A stretch of 64,000 bases of DNA from Branchiostoma floridae (taxonomy: Eukaryota > Chordata > Leptocardii > Amphioxiformes > Branchiostomatidae): positions 28,268,249 to 28,332,248 of the forward strand of contig NC_049979.1 in NCBI RefSeq assembly GCF_000003815.2, in the 5' to 3' direction. How positions within the stretch are numbered: the first letter of the stretch is position 1; every line of letters starts with the position of its first letter. Positions 52,488 to 62,837 of the stretch are shown here, piece by piece. The notes under the pieces were generated by a model that worked only from the letters and a program-made list of their open reading frames with translations, ran no database searches and was not told the origin of the DNA. Both the position numbers and the translations under genes were made by a program.

Positions 52488-54788
52488 CTTAGATATAGAG
52501 AAAGTGTGATGATCAGAAAATTACAGATGTTCTCCAACTAAAGAAATTTTACTAATCAAAAATTACAGATGTTCCCCAAGTCAAGGAATCTTACTCATCG
52601 GAATCTTTGATCCGATTTGTAGGTCTTCCTCAGTTATCTGATCTCATTGCACTTGGGGCACCGGTGCGGCACTAAGGGGTCGGAAGATTCTCAACGAATT
52701 TCAGAGATAAAGGACGAGTTTTCTTGATGATGATTTATCTAGTTTATTCTATGAGAAATTTTCATACACATGACACATGTATTGGGATATCTTAAGACAG
52801 ATTTATGAATGTTTAAATGTTGGAATGTAATTATGATTAGAAGGTGAGTAGTCTACCAGTGCCAGCTCCAGGAGTGCTTCGTTCTCTTCTACTCTCTCGG
52901 GAACAACACCGAACAGGCGTCTCTTCTTGTACAGTATGGCCGCTACAATAAGGACTAGTAAAAGTAGAGATGCCAGTGGCACAAGGATTTCGACCAGCGG
53001 CTCCGGTATGGTGGCTGTCTTTTCGTCGCAGTTCTCCCCCGTCCAAGGCGACACACATTGGCACCTGCCGTCCACGTTGTTACAGGCGGCGTCGTTCCTA
53101 CAGGTACAGGTGTGTTGACACCTCAGCCCGTACCTGTACGTAGGGCAGGACACGTTACAGTCCGACCCGTACCAGCCGGCGGTGCAGTTACACGTACCAT
53201 CGCTAGGGGCGCAGCTCGCACCGTGCAGACAGCGGGTACAGTTCTTTCCGCAGCCTTTGCCGTATGTGCCGTCCGGACATCTTTCTTGACACCTGGTTCC
53301 TGTCCATCCCGGCGGACAGACACAGCCGGCCCACCGGTCACAGCTGGCACCTTGTAGGCACTCGCAAGTTTCATCACAACGCTCGCCTTTTCGATTGGGC
53401 GAACAGTTGCCGGCATCCAATAATATCGTTGCGTTGAAGACGTTTTCATGGGTGTCTGTAAGCTCACACATGTAGGCAACGCCGTCTTTTGGCTGTATAT
53501 CCATAATCGTTTTATTTATTTGACTAACTCCAGCAGAGCTTACAGTCACGGATCCATTTGGAGATAACAGCGACAATGTTGTGGCTTCAAGGTGGTGGAC
53601 ATTGCAGTGAATGGTGACATTAGCGGGGATGTAGATATCAGACGGATCGCTTGGTGTCGTTGTTGCAGAAACACCTGGTTTCGGGATGTCGCAGGCCACG
53701 CCTTGCCATCCTTCCGTGCATTTACACGCACCGTTGAAACCATGGCAACGGGCGCCATTCTCACAGATGCAATTCTTGTCACAAAGGATGCCGTATCTAT
53801 CTGGTGGGCAGCCTACGGGGTTGATATCGACAGTAATCGTGTCAAGATGTTTTAAAGTTGTGACAGCATCAAGATCAAGCGACATCGTGACTACCCGATC
53901 GCGAGTTGAAGGAAGCTTACAGTTAAAACGCGTGGCACCTTTTGTGGGGAGCATAGAAGAAGAAATCATGACGATCAAAGGATGATTGGGCAGTTTGACC
54001 ATGACGTCAGGCAAAATGCCTTCCAGATGACGTAACCTGTCTTTGTACTTGCCGTACGTAGAGAAGAGTTCGAAGAGACCATCGGGAAACGTTTCCGACT
54101 GCTCGTGGCATGTCACGCGGAATGTACCTTGTTCCTCGTTTACATAAAATTGGAACAGTTCTGCTGCAATGGCCACGTCAGACAATGCGTGTACGCCCAT
54201 AACCACTCGAATATGGCAGTCGTTCCCTGCCGTAATGACAACTCTGGGGTCGTTCGGATCCATGTCCCATATAGGACGAGGCTTGCCCAGTGTGCTCTTG
54301 AGGAAAACAACATCTCCAGCGGTCGTCTCGGCTTCTACACTCAGCGTGGAACTAAACAAGAAGTCGTTTGACTTTTCCCCCGAATAAGGTCGGACCGGCG
54401 TCTCACACGTAACGTTATACACAGGAGGATAACCCAAGACGTGGGTCACCTTTACTTTAAGATGGACAACAAGGTGATCCGGGTCTCGAAGCTGACCAAC
54501 ACGAATCTTGAGCAGATACTCTGACTGTACTAACCAGTCCAGCGGCCTGGCCACCACAACGGTACAGTTGGTACGGACATAGAACCGGCCGTACGGATCT
54601 CCCTCCACGATCGCACAAGGAAGTTCCGCTTTCTCCGGTCCCAACAGACTCCGAACGTTCACAACGGCTGTTCCAAGCTTGGCGTTTGTAGCGATATGAA
54701 CCGAGAAATTGTAACCTCCGTGAGCAAGACACAGAAGACAAGAAACGGTCCACAAAAATACGACCTTGTGGCTAACTGCGCATGCCAT
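51531..54788 (-). CDS. Receptor tyrosine kinase with cadherin-like, EGF and Ig-like ectodomain (Tie-like layout), 962 residues
   Basis: Single-pass receptor tyrosine kinase. Exon 1 54788-52857 (644 codons) and exon 2 52487-51531 (318 codons plus stop) join in phase 0. Residues: signal peptide about 1-24; cadherin-like strand pattern about 30-115; unassigned region 125-325; EGF-like 327-367; Ig-like 388-460 (Cys394, Cys441); three EGF/laminin-type repeats 462-588; membrane segment 597-619 then KKRR stop-transfer; kinase about 670-950. Kinase motifs: GLGRFGQV 675-682, VAAK (K700), helix-C E716, HGDVAARN 801-808, DFG 821-823, SDVWSFGVLLWE. Oddities: Arg of the HRD motif is Gly, the APE motif reads SVE, and the activation loop has an acidic insert with a single Tyr and no YY pair. 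The whole ectodomain in one exon is unusual beside the intron-rich neighbours. Ligand and orthologue not recognised; Tie, MEGF-like or amphioxus-specific RTKs are the nearest layouts. Confidence 0.92.
52743..52748 (-). terminator. Intronic polyadenylation signal in the RTK intron
   Basis: AATAAA on the minus strand, about 55 nt after the in-frame stop at 52803 and inside the only intron. It would end a kinase-less transcript. Confidence 0.5.
52857..54788 (-). CDS. RTK exon 1: ectodomain, membrane segment, juxtamembrane
   Basis: ATG at 54788 opens a clear signal peptide. The donor used in the joined model is CACTG|GTAGAC at 52856 (weak at +5). If unspliced, the frame runs 16 more codons past residue 645 to a stop at 52803. 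Confidence 0.88.
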
Positions 54789-55469
54789 GATAATATGGTT
54801 GCTCCAATTGCGGTTGATCAGTGCATGCTAATCAGCACGCGAAGTCTTATACTTAGCTTAGGTACCACATTTCCTACAATTGGCACAAAGTAATCTATTA
54901 AATAGGAATTTGATGTGAGAGAAAACAGCAACTGTTCGCTTGGTAAACTCTTTTTGTATTTTTATGTAGCACAATCTATTCTGAGAGCGTATACCCCATA
55001 AAAGTGTCCAGTTTAGATAAGGAGCCCATTGAATTGATGGTAAGATAATTACTTTTTGTAAACAACAGAGCGGGCGGTTGCGTTTACCGCGAAGGTCACT
55101 TTTTGTCGTCATCATCACATGGCAACACGGAAGTTCCGTTTTTTCCTCGCCGTTTTCCCGTTTCCGTTTTCTATGATAGCTCACTCACATTGGCTGGTTT
55201 AGTGTTTGTAGCAACAGCAGGAACAACGAAGTCAAACAGTCTTGGTAATCTTAGAAAGTTGGCAGTGGTTTTATTTTTGTAAAGTCCTTATTAAAACAAA
55301 TATGTTTCAATTGTTTGAAAACACACATTAGAAGTCGTCACGGCTATGCATACGACGTATCTGTATATCAAAATGTTTATATGATAGTAAGGTTAACGAC
55401 CCGCTTTCCGTCGGTGTGTACGGTGCCATAATTCATGGTCGTTTCCTATAACCACCTCATAAGCGACCA

Positions 55470-56090
55470 TGCAGAAATTTCCATGCAGAAATTTCCCCCG
55501 TGAAAAAAAGTTTCCGCCCCCCCCCATGCAAAAATGTTCCCCGTGAAAAAGTGCCCCCACTTAGAAATATCCCCGTGAAAAAAATGTCCCCCATGCCGAA
55601 GTACCTTGTAAAAATGTCACCGTATACACCTCATGGCGGCCGGGTCATTAACCTGTGAAACTTCCTTGACCTCCGGGACAGGTCAGCAGAGGTAAGACAT
55701 CCTTGACATTAGAGACTGTTAACATCACTTGTTGCATTCCAAGCAGCCACCTCAAACAGGATTAATATCAAACACGAATGCAGAAATCTCCCCCAAGAAA
55801 AATGACCCCCCCCTGCAGAAATGTCAACCGAGAAAAAGTGTCCCCCATGCAGTTGTGTCCCCTTGAAAAGTGTCCCCCATGCAGAAATGCCCCGTAAAAA
55901 AACGCCCCCCCCCCATGCTGAAATGTCCCGTGAGAAAGTGTCCCCCATGCAGAAATGTCCAGTGAAAAAGTGTCCCCCATACAGAAATGTTCCCCGTGAA
56001 AAAGCGTCCCCCATACAGAAATGTTCCCCGTGAAAAAGTGCCCCCCATACAGTGTCCCGTGAAAAAGTATCCCCCATGCCGAAGTATCCC
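55470..56090 (+). repeat. Minisatellite, unit about 33 bp, interrupted by a FReD-type block
   Basis: Units of CCCGTGAAAAAGTGTCCCCC followed by ATGCAGAAATGT at 55470-55620 and 55785-56090. Confidence 0.8.
55610..55760 (+). promoter_or_regulatory. FReD-type upstream block, copy 2
   Basis: Same order: CGTATACACCTCATGGC, AG|GTAAGA (GT at 55692), TTAGAGACTGTTAAC, CCAAGCAGCCACCTC. Lies 1.8 kb before FReD-1. Confidence 0.5.
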
Positions 56091-56099
56091 TTAATTGTA

Positions 56100-56275
56100 A
56101 AAATGTCACCGTATACACCTCATGGCGGGTCATTAACCTGTATAACCTCCCTGACCTCCGAGACAGGTGTCCGAGGTAAGACATCCTTGGCATTAGAGGC
56201 TGTTGACGTCTCAAGATGCCTTGCAAGCAGCCACTTCAAACAGGATAAAGAACACGAGGAAGCGGCAACACAAAA
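56100..56275 (+). promoter_or_regulatory. FReD-type upstream block, copy 3
   Basis: Same order with GAG|GTAAGA (GT at 56175). Its 3' part continues as GAGGAAGCGGCAACAC, which resumes after an inserted element at about 57400 and leads into FReD-1. Confidence 0.5.
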
Positions 56276-56317
56276 GAAAACTAGAAAGGCCGACATTTGC
56301 TTGAGAGCAAATACAGC

Positions 56318-57400
56318 ATATTTCAGCCATCTCCCTCATGCAACAATAGGCCTTGAGGTCGTTGACCCCTTTGGCCATTCAAAAATGACCAAAAAACCCC
56401 CAAATATATCATTTTAAAGTGGTCCATGCCAAAAAATATACATGGGTCATTTGAATAAATATCTAGAGCACCCCTTTACCAATTTACAGGTCATTAGGTT
56501 GTAAATCGAGGGAACAGGAGCCAAAAATGTCAAAATTTTGTCAAAAAATGGCCATAAAATCGCAAAATGAAGCATTTGTTGTACCGTATGGGAAAACTTT
56601 TATTGAATTTATGTGCACATAATTGAAGGGCACTTTTATACCAAATTTCAGATCATTTGGTTGTAAAACGAGGCTACAGGAGCCAAAAATGTCCTTTTTT
56701 GGTAAAAAAATGGCCATAAAATCGCAAAATTAAGTATTTTGTTGTACCGTATGGGAAAACTTTTATTGAATTTATGTGCACATAATTGAAGGGCACTTTT
56801 ATACCAAATTTCAGATCATTTGGTTGTAAAACGAGGCTACAGGAGCCAAAAATGTCCTTTTTTGGTCAAAAAGTCGCAAAATTAAGCATTTTGTCGTACC
56901 GTATGGGAAAACTTTTATTGAATTTATGTGCACATAATTGAAGAGCACTTTTATACCAAATTTCAGATCATTTGGTTGTAAAACGAGGCTACAGGGGCCA
57001 AAAATGTCCTTTTTTGGTCAAAAAATGGCCAAAAATCGCAAAATTAAGCATTTTGGTGTACCGTATGCCAAAACTGTTATTGAATCTAGGTGAGCATATG
57101 ATCAAGGCACCTCTGTATCAAATTTCATGTCATTCGGCTGTAATACCAGGGTACAGGAGCCCGAAATATACATCAAAATTGACAATATCCTCAATAAAAT
57201 CATTTTAAAGGCAGATATGAAAAAAATGAAAAAAACACCTGAGGGTATTGGCTTACTCTACCTTTGTGCCAAATTTCAAGTCAATCGGTTAAAAAATGGC
57301 GGATTTGATTCGATTTGAAGATTTGACAGGAGAAAGAAAGAAAGAAAGAAACATTACGAATACAATATATTTCACCATACCTATGGTATGGCTGAAATAT
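56318..57400 (+). mobile_element. Insertion with internal 150-163-bp tandem units, upstream of FReD-1
   Basis: Ends ATATTTCAGCCAT/ATGGCTGAAATAT. The inside holds about four units starting at GTACCGTATGGG (56581, 56744, 56896, 57058). A shorter reversed relative lies at 62838-63190. The left border may be up to 40 bp further left. Confidence 0.6.
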
Positions 57401-57507
57401 AATGAAGCAAGGCAAATCTACGCGCGGTCAAGCAATCAGCAGAATTAGTCTATAGAAGCCACATCTAGATAGCCACAATCCCTCGGTGTTCCAGTCGCGT
57501 CTCCGAC

Positions 57508-57650
57508 ATGGCCACGAGAGGCTGGGTGTTTGTCCTGTTCGTCATTGCTAACGAAGTCGTCTGTCCTGGCGCAAACTCTTCCCAATCTGGCAGCCCAGAC
57601 TGTGACAAGCATGATTGCATGGACGGCCTTCGTCATGCGGACACTGATGG
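57508..57650 (+). CDS. FReD-1 exon 1 (signal peptide)
   Basis: ATG then a hydrophobic signal, Cys-rich tail ([10 protein letters not shown]), donor GATGG|GTAAGT. The same exon is duplicated at 62252. Confidence 0.85.
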
Positions 57651-58319
57651 GTAAGTCGTATTTTGAGTTAAATCCATGCTGATTTGATCGTAGCCGCGCG
57701 CGCATCAATTGTCGTCCGTTTCCAAAGTTTTGGACCATACTGTGAATCGTACAACGCAGCTCTAAAATGAGAACATAAATGTTGTAAATATTTGAAAAGA
57801 AACATCGGAAAGCGGATGCTAATGTCATAGAAGAGGGTCCAAAAAGAAGGTGTTCTGTGTTACAGGACAGAAATGAACAATATATTGTTCGGTACGTTGT
57901 GTGTTAAGTCATTTGTTCAACCTTCCCGACGACTTATATTTCAAACTAAGGGCAATTTTTCTGGGCTATTTTTCAAAATCAGTTTTGGGGTTCTCGCAGG
58001 TCATCCATATAAAATCAAATCAACATGGCCTAAGTGCATTTTTTGAACAAACATTAAATGTTGATATCGTTGCAGCGCTCTCTATCATTTGTCGATACAC
58101 ACATATCTATATATTGCTCATGTTTTTATTGTAAACCATATTTTACTACAAGACAATCCTGTATAGGGCCTCCTTTGCGTTGTTGGGAAGATGTTGGTGC
58201 AGATTCGCTATTTGCAACACATTGCGGCAATTTTTTTATGCCGGGAAGGTCGTATTCTAGCCGGAGGACAAAAGATCTTCATAAAAACCTTGCCAAGATA
58301 TAGCGAATCTACACACACA

Positions 58320-58379
<60 letters not shown>

Positions 58380-58421
58380 CACACACACGCACACACACAC
58401 GCACACACACGCACGCACACA

Positions 58422-58452
<31 letters not shown>

Positions 58453-59731
58453 GCACAACAAGCTACGCCGACGCCCGTGAAAGGCTGCGAAGGAATATAT
58501 ATGGGGCATACATGTATGAGTACATTAAGGAGATATGAGTAAAACGTTAACTGTTTTTGTCCTTTCCTGACCCTGATCAACGACCAGTCTACTCATCTAC
58601 AAATTTAAAGACGTCCTGACTGGTCATTGGAGTCCGCCTAACCGGGCAGCCATGGAATGTCTTCAGCTACAATTGGACCGGCAGAAGAATTCTATCTCGA
58701 AACTCGGTGCACTGTTGGACAGCATAGACGTAAAAGGTACAAACTGAACATAGTCCATGCAAATCAGAGATTCATTATTATAGATATGAAATATATTTTG
58801 ATATGATAGGTTTTAATGGACGCTTGTCTGGTGTTTTGTAACTTCTTTCTATTAGCATAAATTCGTTGCCTGTACTACGGAATTCAAATTATATCTATAG
58901 AATTTTGCTATGATAGAAAATGTCACTGGCAAAATCATGTCTGGTTGGTTATTGACAAAAACATTTTTGGTGACGCCACAGGAGTGAGCCAAATGGTATA
59001 TTATTGTGTTGACCTGTTCCTTCTTACTGTGAATTGTAGATTGTGGAGAAATCTACCGAAACACCAAAGGCCGTATGGAGTCTGGAATCTACACTATCTA
59101 CCCGCGTGCGTCAGACGGCAAGGACAAGAGCGCCCCTCTCCGTGTGTTCTGCCGTGTGCAGGCCGGCCGAGCTTGGACCGTCATCCAGCGGCGACAGGAC
59201 GGGTCTGTGGACTTCTACAACCGGACATGGGAGGACTACAGCCGGGGGTTCGGCAACCTGACGGGAGAGTTATGGCTCGGAAACGACAACATCCATCAAC
59301 TCACCAACCAAGGCAGATACAAATTGTACATCGACTTTGAAACTTTTGATGGGAAATTTTACTATTCAGATCATGCCTGTTTCCGCGTGGAAAATGAACA
59401 AGCAAGGTATAAATTACACGTGGGTCCACATAATGGAACTGCAGGCCAACATTTGTGGTATCAAAGAGGGGGCGTATTTCAACAAAAACGATGTGGTGCC
59501 CGCTTGAGTCCTTTGTCCTCTTGTTACCTACACAAACCGGGAGGGTTTTGGATGCGTAGATGTGATACCCTGAACCCAAATGGTTTCTATTGGAAGAAGG
59601 CTGAGGATTGCCCCAAATACTCAAGGAATAAGAGACCTGGGGTTCTTGGGAGCATGTTCATTGAGATGAGGATATCTGAGTCTGACAACACAACCTCCAG
59701 TAAACAAAAGTATGACGAATATTGCAAATGA
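57508..59731 (+). CDS. Secreted fibrinogen-related protein (FReD), 3 exons, 327 residues
   Basis: Secreted lectin-like protein of the ficolin/tenascin/angiopoietin-type fibrinogen-domain family, which binds glycans or proteins, often in innate immunity. Exons 57508-57650, 58588-58736, 59040-59731 (143+149+692 nt, phases 2 and 1 agree). Exon 1: signal peptide ([14 protein letters not shown]). Exon 2: short helical linker with a heptad-like [18 protein letters not shown]. Exon 3: whole fibrinogen domain from CGEIY through [35 protein letters not shown] and the C-terminal FIEMRIS. The N-terminal half is canonical. In the C-terminal half the usual DxDxD calcium loop is absent and the cis-peptide NCH motif reads RCD in [17 protein letters not shown] paralogous first exon lies 4.7 kb downstream. 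Confidence 0.92.
58311..58455 (+). repeat. Compound microsatellite (ACGC)n-(CA)n-(CG)n
   Basis: Alternating purine-pyrimidine for about 145 bp, ending GCGCGCGCGCGCGC, in FReD-1 intron 1. Reading frames through it are artefacts. Confidence 0.95.
58588..58736 (+). CDS. FReD-1 exon 2 (linker)
   Basis: Acceptor GACCAG, donor AAAAG|GTACAA. The only phase-compatible open frame between exon 1 and the fibrinogen domain; encodes a Leu-rich amphipathic helix. Confidence 0.75.
59040..59731 (+). CDS. FReD-1 exon 3 (fibrinogen domain)
   Basis: Acceptor AATTGTAG. About 229 residues in one exon, ending EYCK then TGA. Confidence 0.95.
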
Positions 59732-61000
59732 CGTAACAGGAATGGCAAGCGTTGGTATGTCATACAAGAATGGTTGCCCTAAGAAGTTTACACAGAATAA
59801 TAACCCTTAGCATATCGGTGGTTATTGAATTTAAACAGAAAATCAACCAATCAGAATTAGACCCAATAGGGAGGGATGACATTTAACGTTACTACAGTAG
59901 AGAGTTTTTTACATGCCACAAATATTGCAATGTTACTGAATATTTTCTGTGTAAATTTTGGTTTCCTGAAATCTGTAACCCTATTCTCCTTATGTACAAA
60001 TTTTAGAAAATCGACAAATGAATTTACAAGTGTAGTTTTCAAAGTGTCTATGCGTCGTATATGAATCTGCATGTTCGCTTCGCTCACTCGGTGGATTTAT
60101 TCGGTGGCTATATATAGCAACCAGGTATTATGACACCATATACACCTAAGGGCGGGTCATTAAACCCTTTACTATTTCACGCAAAATAACCTACATCGTG
60201 AATGTTGGATTTGACATTGTAAAGAAAGGAAATATCTAGCGTCCAAGAGCTATACGCAATATGCAATACATTTTCTTTGTCAAGAAATGCACGGACAATA
60301 CATCTGTCAGCATCGATCATAAGAGTTTGCATGCAAAAGGGGTTCACACAGGCTGCAAAGAGGCTTTGTGAAGGGTGTCCATTGGTGGTGCCTTGAAGTC
60401 ATGTTTGTACTTAACGTTATGTACCACTTTTACTACAGTTTGTGTTGAGCATTTTTGTATATGCGAGTAAAAAGCGTTAAACACTAAAATATGTCGCTTG
60501 TTTGTGTATGGATAACTAGCTATATATAGTGTGACTGCACCTGTATGTTCAGACAGAAAGCTGTTTGGGCATAAAGCGTCGCCTACCAGTGTTTACTAAA
60601 ACTGCAATAATTTGTGGTAAGGCATCGTCCTGTTGAAAACATTTTGCTGTGCACGTTCAGGATTTTAGAAAAACATTTTCAGGCTTTTAGAAAAACACGT
60701 ATGTTCTACCTATAGCGGACGAGAACTCCCCTGGTGTGATCACGGTTGAGGTTATTTCACCTAAGGTCCCAATTGTGTGGACTGGATGTTTAGTCCTTTG
60801 ATGAAGCGGATTTTTTTGCTGGATTTTCTTTTTTCGCCCTTGCTTATTATTATTTTTAAATCTACAGACGATGTCATCCATAAAATTAAGTCAGGATGGC
60901 CTTATGGCCTAAAATGAAGAATGGAGGCGTTTTAGGGCCATATTGTGGCAGGCTTGTGTCATTCTCCTACGCAGAGAGTCCAACGTTCAGGGGACAATTA
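59732..61000. other. Gap after FReD-1
   Basis: Holds an unclassified fragment of the FReD-type upstream block at 60070-60175 (TTCGCTCACTCGGTGG, ACACCATATACACCTAAGG) and the CATCCATAAAAT...ATGGCC motif at 60872-60912. No gene seen. Confidence 0.5.
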
Positions 61001-61009
61001 TCTCAGTAT

Positions 61010-61760
61010 GAATGATGTTCAGCACCAGGGACAGCTGCCTTAGTGTAGATGGTGTTCAGCACCAGGGACAGTTGTCTTAGTGTGGATGGCGTTCAGCACC
61101 AGGGACAGTTGTCTTAGTGTGGATGGTGTTCAGCACCAGGGACAGTTGTCTTAGTATGGATGGTGTTCAGCACTAGGGACAGTTGTCTTAGTGTGGATGG
61201 TGTTCAGCACTAGGGACAGTTGTCTTAGTGTGGATGGTGTTCAGCACCAGGGACGGTTGTCTTAGTGTGGATGGCGTTCAACATCAGGGACAGTTGTCTT
61301 AGTATGGATGGTGTTCAGCACCAGGGACAGTTGTCTTAGTGTGGATGATGTTCAGCACTAGGGACAGTTGTCTTAGTGTGGATGGCGGGCAGTTGTGTCA
61401 GTATAAATGGTGTTCAGCACCAGGGACAGTTGTCTTAGTGCGGATGGTGTTCAGTACCAGGGACAGCTGTCTTAGTGTGGATGGCGTTCAACATCAGGGA
61501 CAGTTGTCTCGGTGCAAATGGTGTTCAGCACCAGGGACAGGTATGTTTACTTGTGTGTTTGGTGTTCAGCACCAAGGACATGTGTGTTTACATGTGTGTG
61601 GATGGCGTTCAGCACCAGGGACAGCTAGGTGTGTTTTCCTGTGTGTAGATGGTGTTTACCAGTGTAAAAATTGTTTTCAGCACCAAGTGTGTTAACCAGT
61701 GTGTGGATGGTGTTCAGAACCAAGGACCTTAGGCTGGATTGTGTTGAGCACCAAGAAGAG
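61010..61760 (+). repeat. Minisatellite, unit about 40 bp, about 18 copies
   Basis: GTTCAGCACCAGGGACAG then TTGTCTTAGTGTGGATGG, turning into the 42-kb type unit at the 3' end. Confidence 0.85.
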
Positions 61761-61804
61761 GTCTGTTCACCTGTTTGTGGATGGTCCAGAGGGCACAGTT
61801 GCTC

Positions 61805-62251
61805 ATAAACGACCTCGCTACGCTCGGTTGTTCATTCGGTGGTTATAGGAATTGACTATGAATTATGGCAGTGTATACACCTCAGGGCCAGTCATGGACT
61901 ATTAATTAATGGCGCCTGTGTTATGGGGAAATGGAGCCTTCTCATTGGTCGACGTCGTCCGGCTATATGATAATACATGCTGAACCTCCTTATTCTCCGA
62001 GAAAATTTAGCTGAGGTAAGATTCCTCGACATTAGAGACTGTTTACGCCACTTGTTGCATTCCAAGCAGACACCTCACCATACCACATGAGTCACGAGGT
62101 ATTTCTAACCAAATGAGGAAGCGGCAACACAAAAGAAAACAAAGCAAAGCAAAACTACACGTGGTCACGCAATCAGCAGAATTAGTCTGGTTGGAGAACA
62201 CACATGTAGCCACAATCCCTCGCGGTTTAGTTGCGTTAACATTTTCTAGAC
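61805..62251 (+). promoter_or_regulatory. FReD-type upstream block, copy 4, with 5' flank of FReD-2
   Basis: Uninterrupted version: GTATACACCTCAGGGC, CTATATGATAATAC, GCTGAG|GTAAGA (GT at 62015), GAGGAAGCGGCAACAC, GCAATCAGCAGAATTAGTC and an acceptor-like TTTTCTAG two bases before the ATG at 62252. Confidence 0.55.
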
Positions 62252-62361
62252 ATGGCCATGAGAGGCTGGGTGTTTGTCCTGTTCGTCATTCCTAGCCAAG
62301 TCACTTCGCCGTTCGGCACGGTCACTTCGCCATCCGAGCATGGTTGCATGGACACTGAAGG
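62252..62361 (+). CDS. First coding exon of a second FReD paralogue, 3' partial
   Basis: ATG followed by [12 protein letters not shown], nearly identical to the FReD-1 signal peptide, with donor GAAGG|GTGAGT in the same phase 2. About 90 bp upstream and the start of the intron are also similar to FReD-1, so this is a tandem duplicate. No linker or fibrinogen exon is found in 62362-64000; the rest must lie beyond the window, or the copy is broken. Confidence 0.75.
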
Positions 62362-62837
62362 GTGAGTTATATTTTGAGTTGATGCCACATTGATTTGGTT
62401 GTATGGATGAAATCCTCGAGCATTGTTTTTTGCCTTTTCTCAGAAAAAATGTGGCCACATGTGACTCAATGGCATCCCTGGTCAATCAGAATTTTATGCT
62501 TGCCAGAGGATATTTGCTCCCAAGGATAAGTGGGCACATGGTCAGGGCATGGGACCACAGCGCCCTTGTTACCCTGGCCTCTTGAACAAGAATGGTAGTA
62601 AAACCTTATTGAAATGGCGACGATTGTCTAATGAGGTGAACATACATGTAAGAGAAACCAAGCCTGGGAAATAATTTACTGGATGTTTAGTATTGTGTTT
62701 AGCAGCATTTTTGCTGGATATTTCTTTTCTTTTTGCCCTCACACATTAGTTTGGGGGTCTCCAGAGGATGCCACCCATAAATTGAAGTCAATGTGGCCTA
62801 AGTACCTTTTTTGAACCAATCAATTTTCATATTTCAG

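Noticed and set aside
54858-55184. Extra upstream exon of the RTK
   Set aside because: The ectodomain exon already opens with ATG and a signal peptide; the frame here has no resemblance to a receptor.
58191-58580. Open frames through the CA/CG tract
   Set aside because: Pure microsatellite translation (Thr-His-Ala-Arg or Cys-Val repeats).
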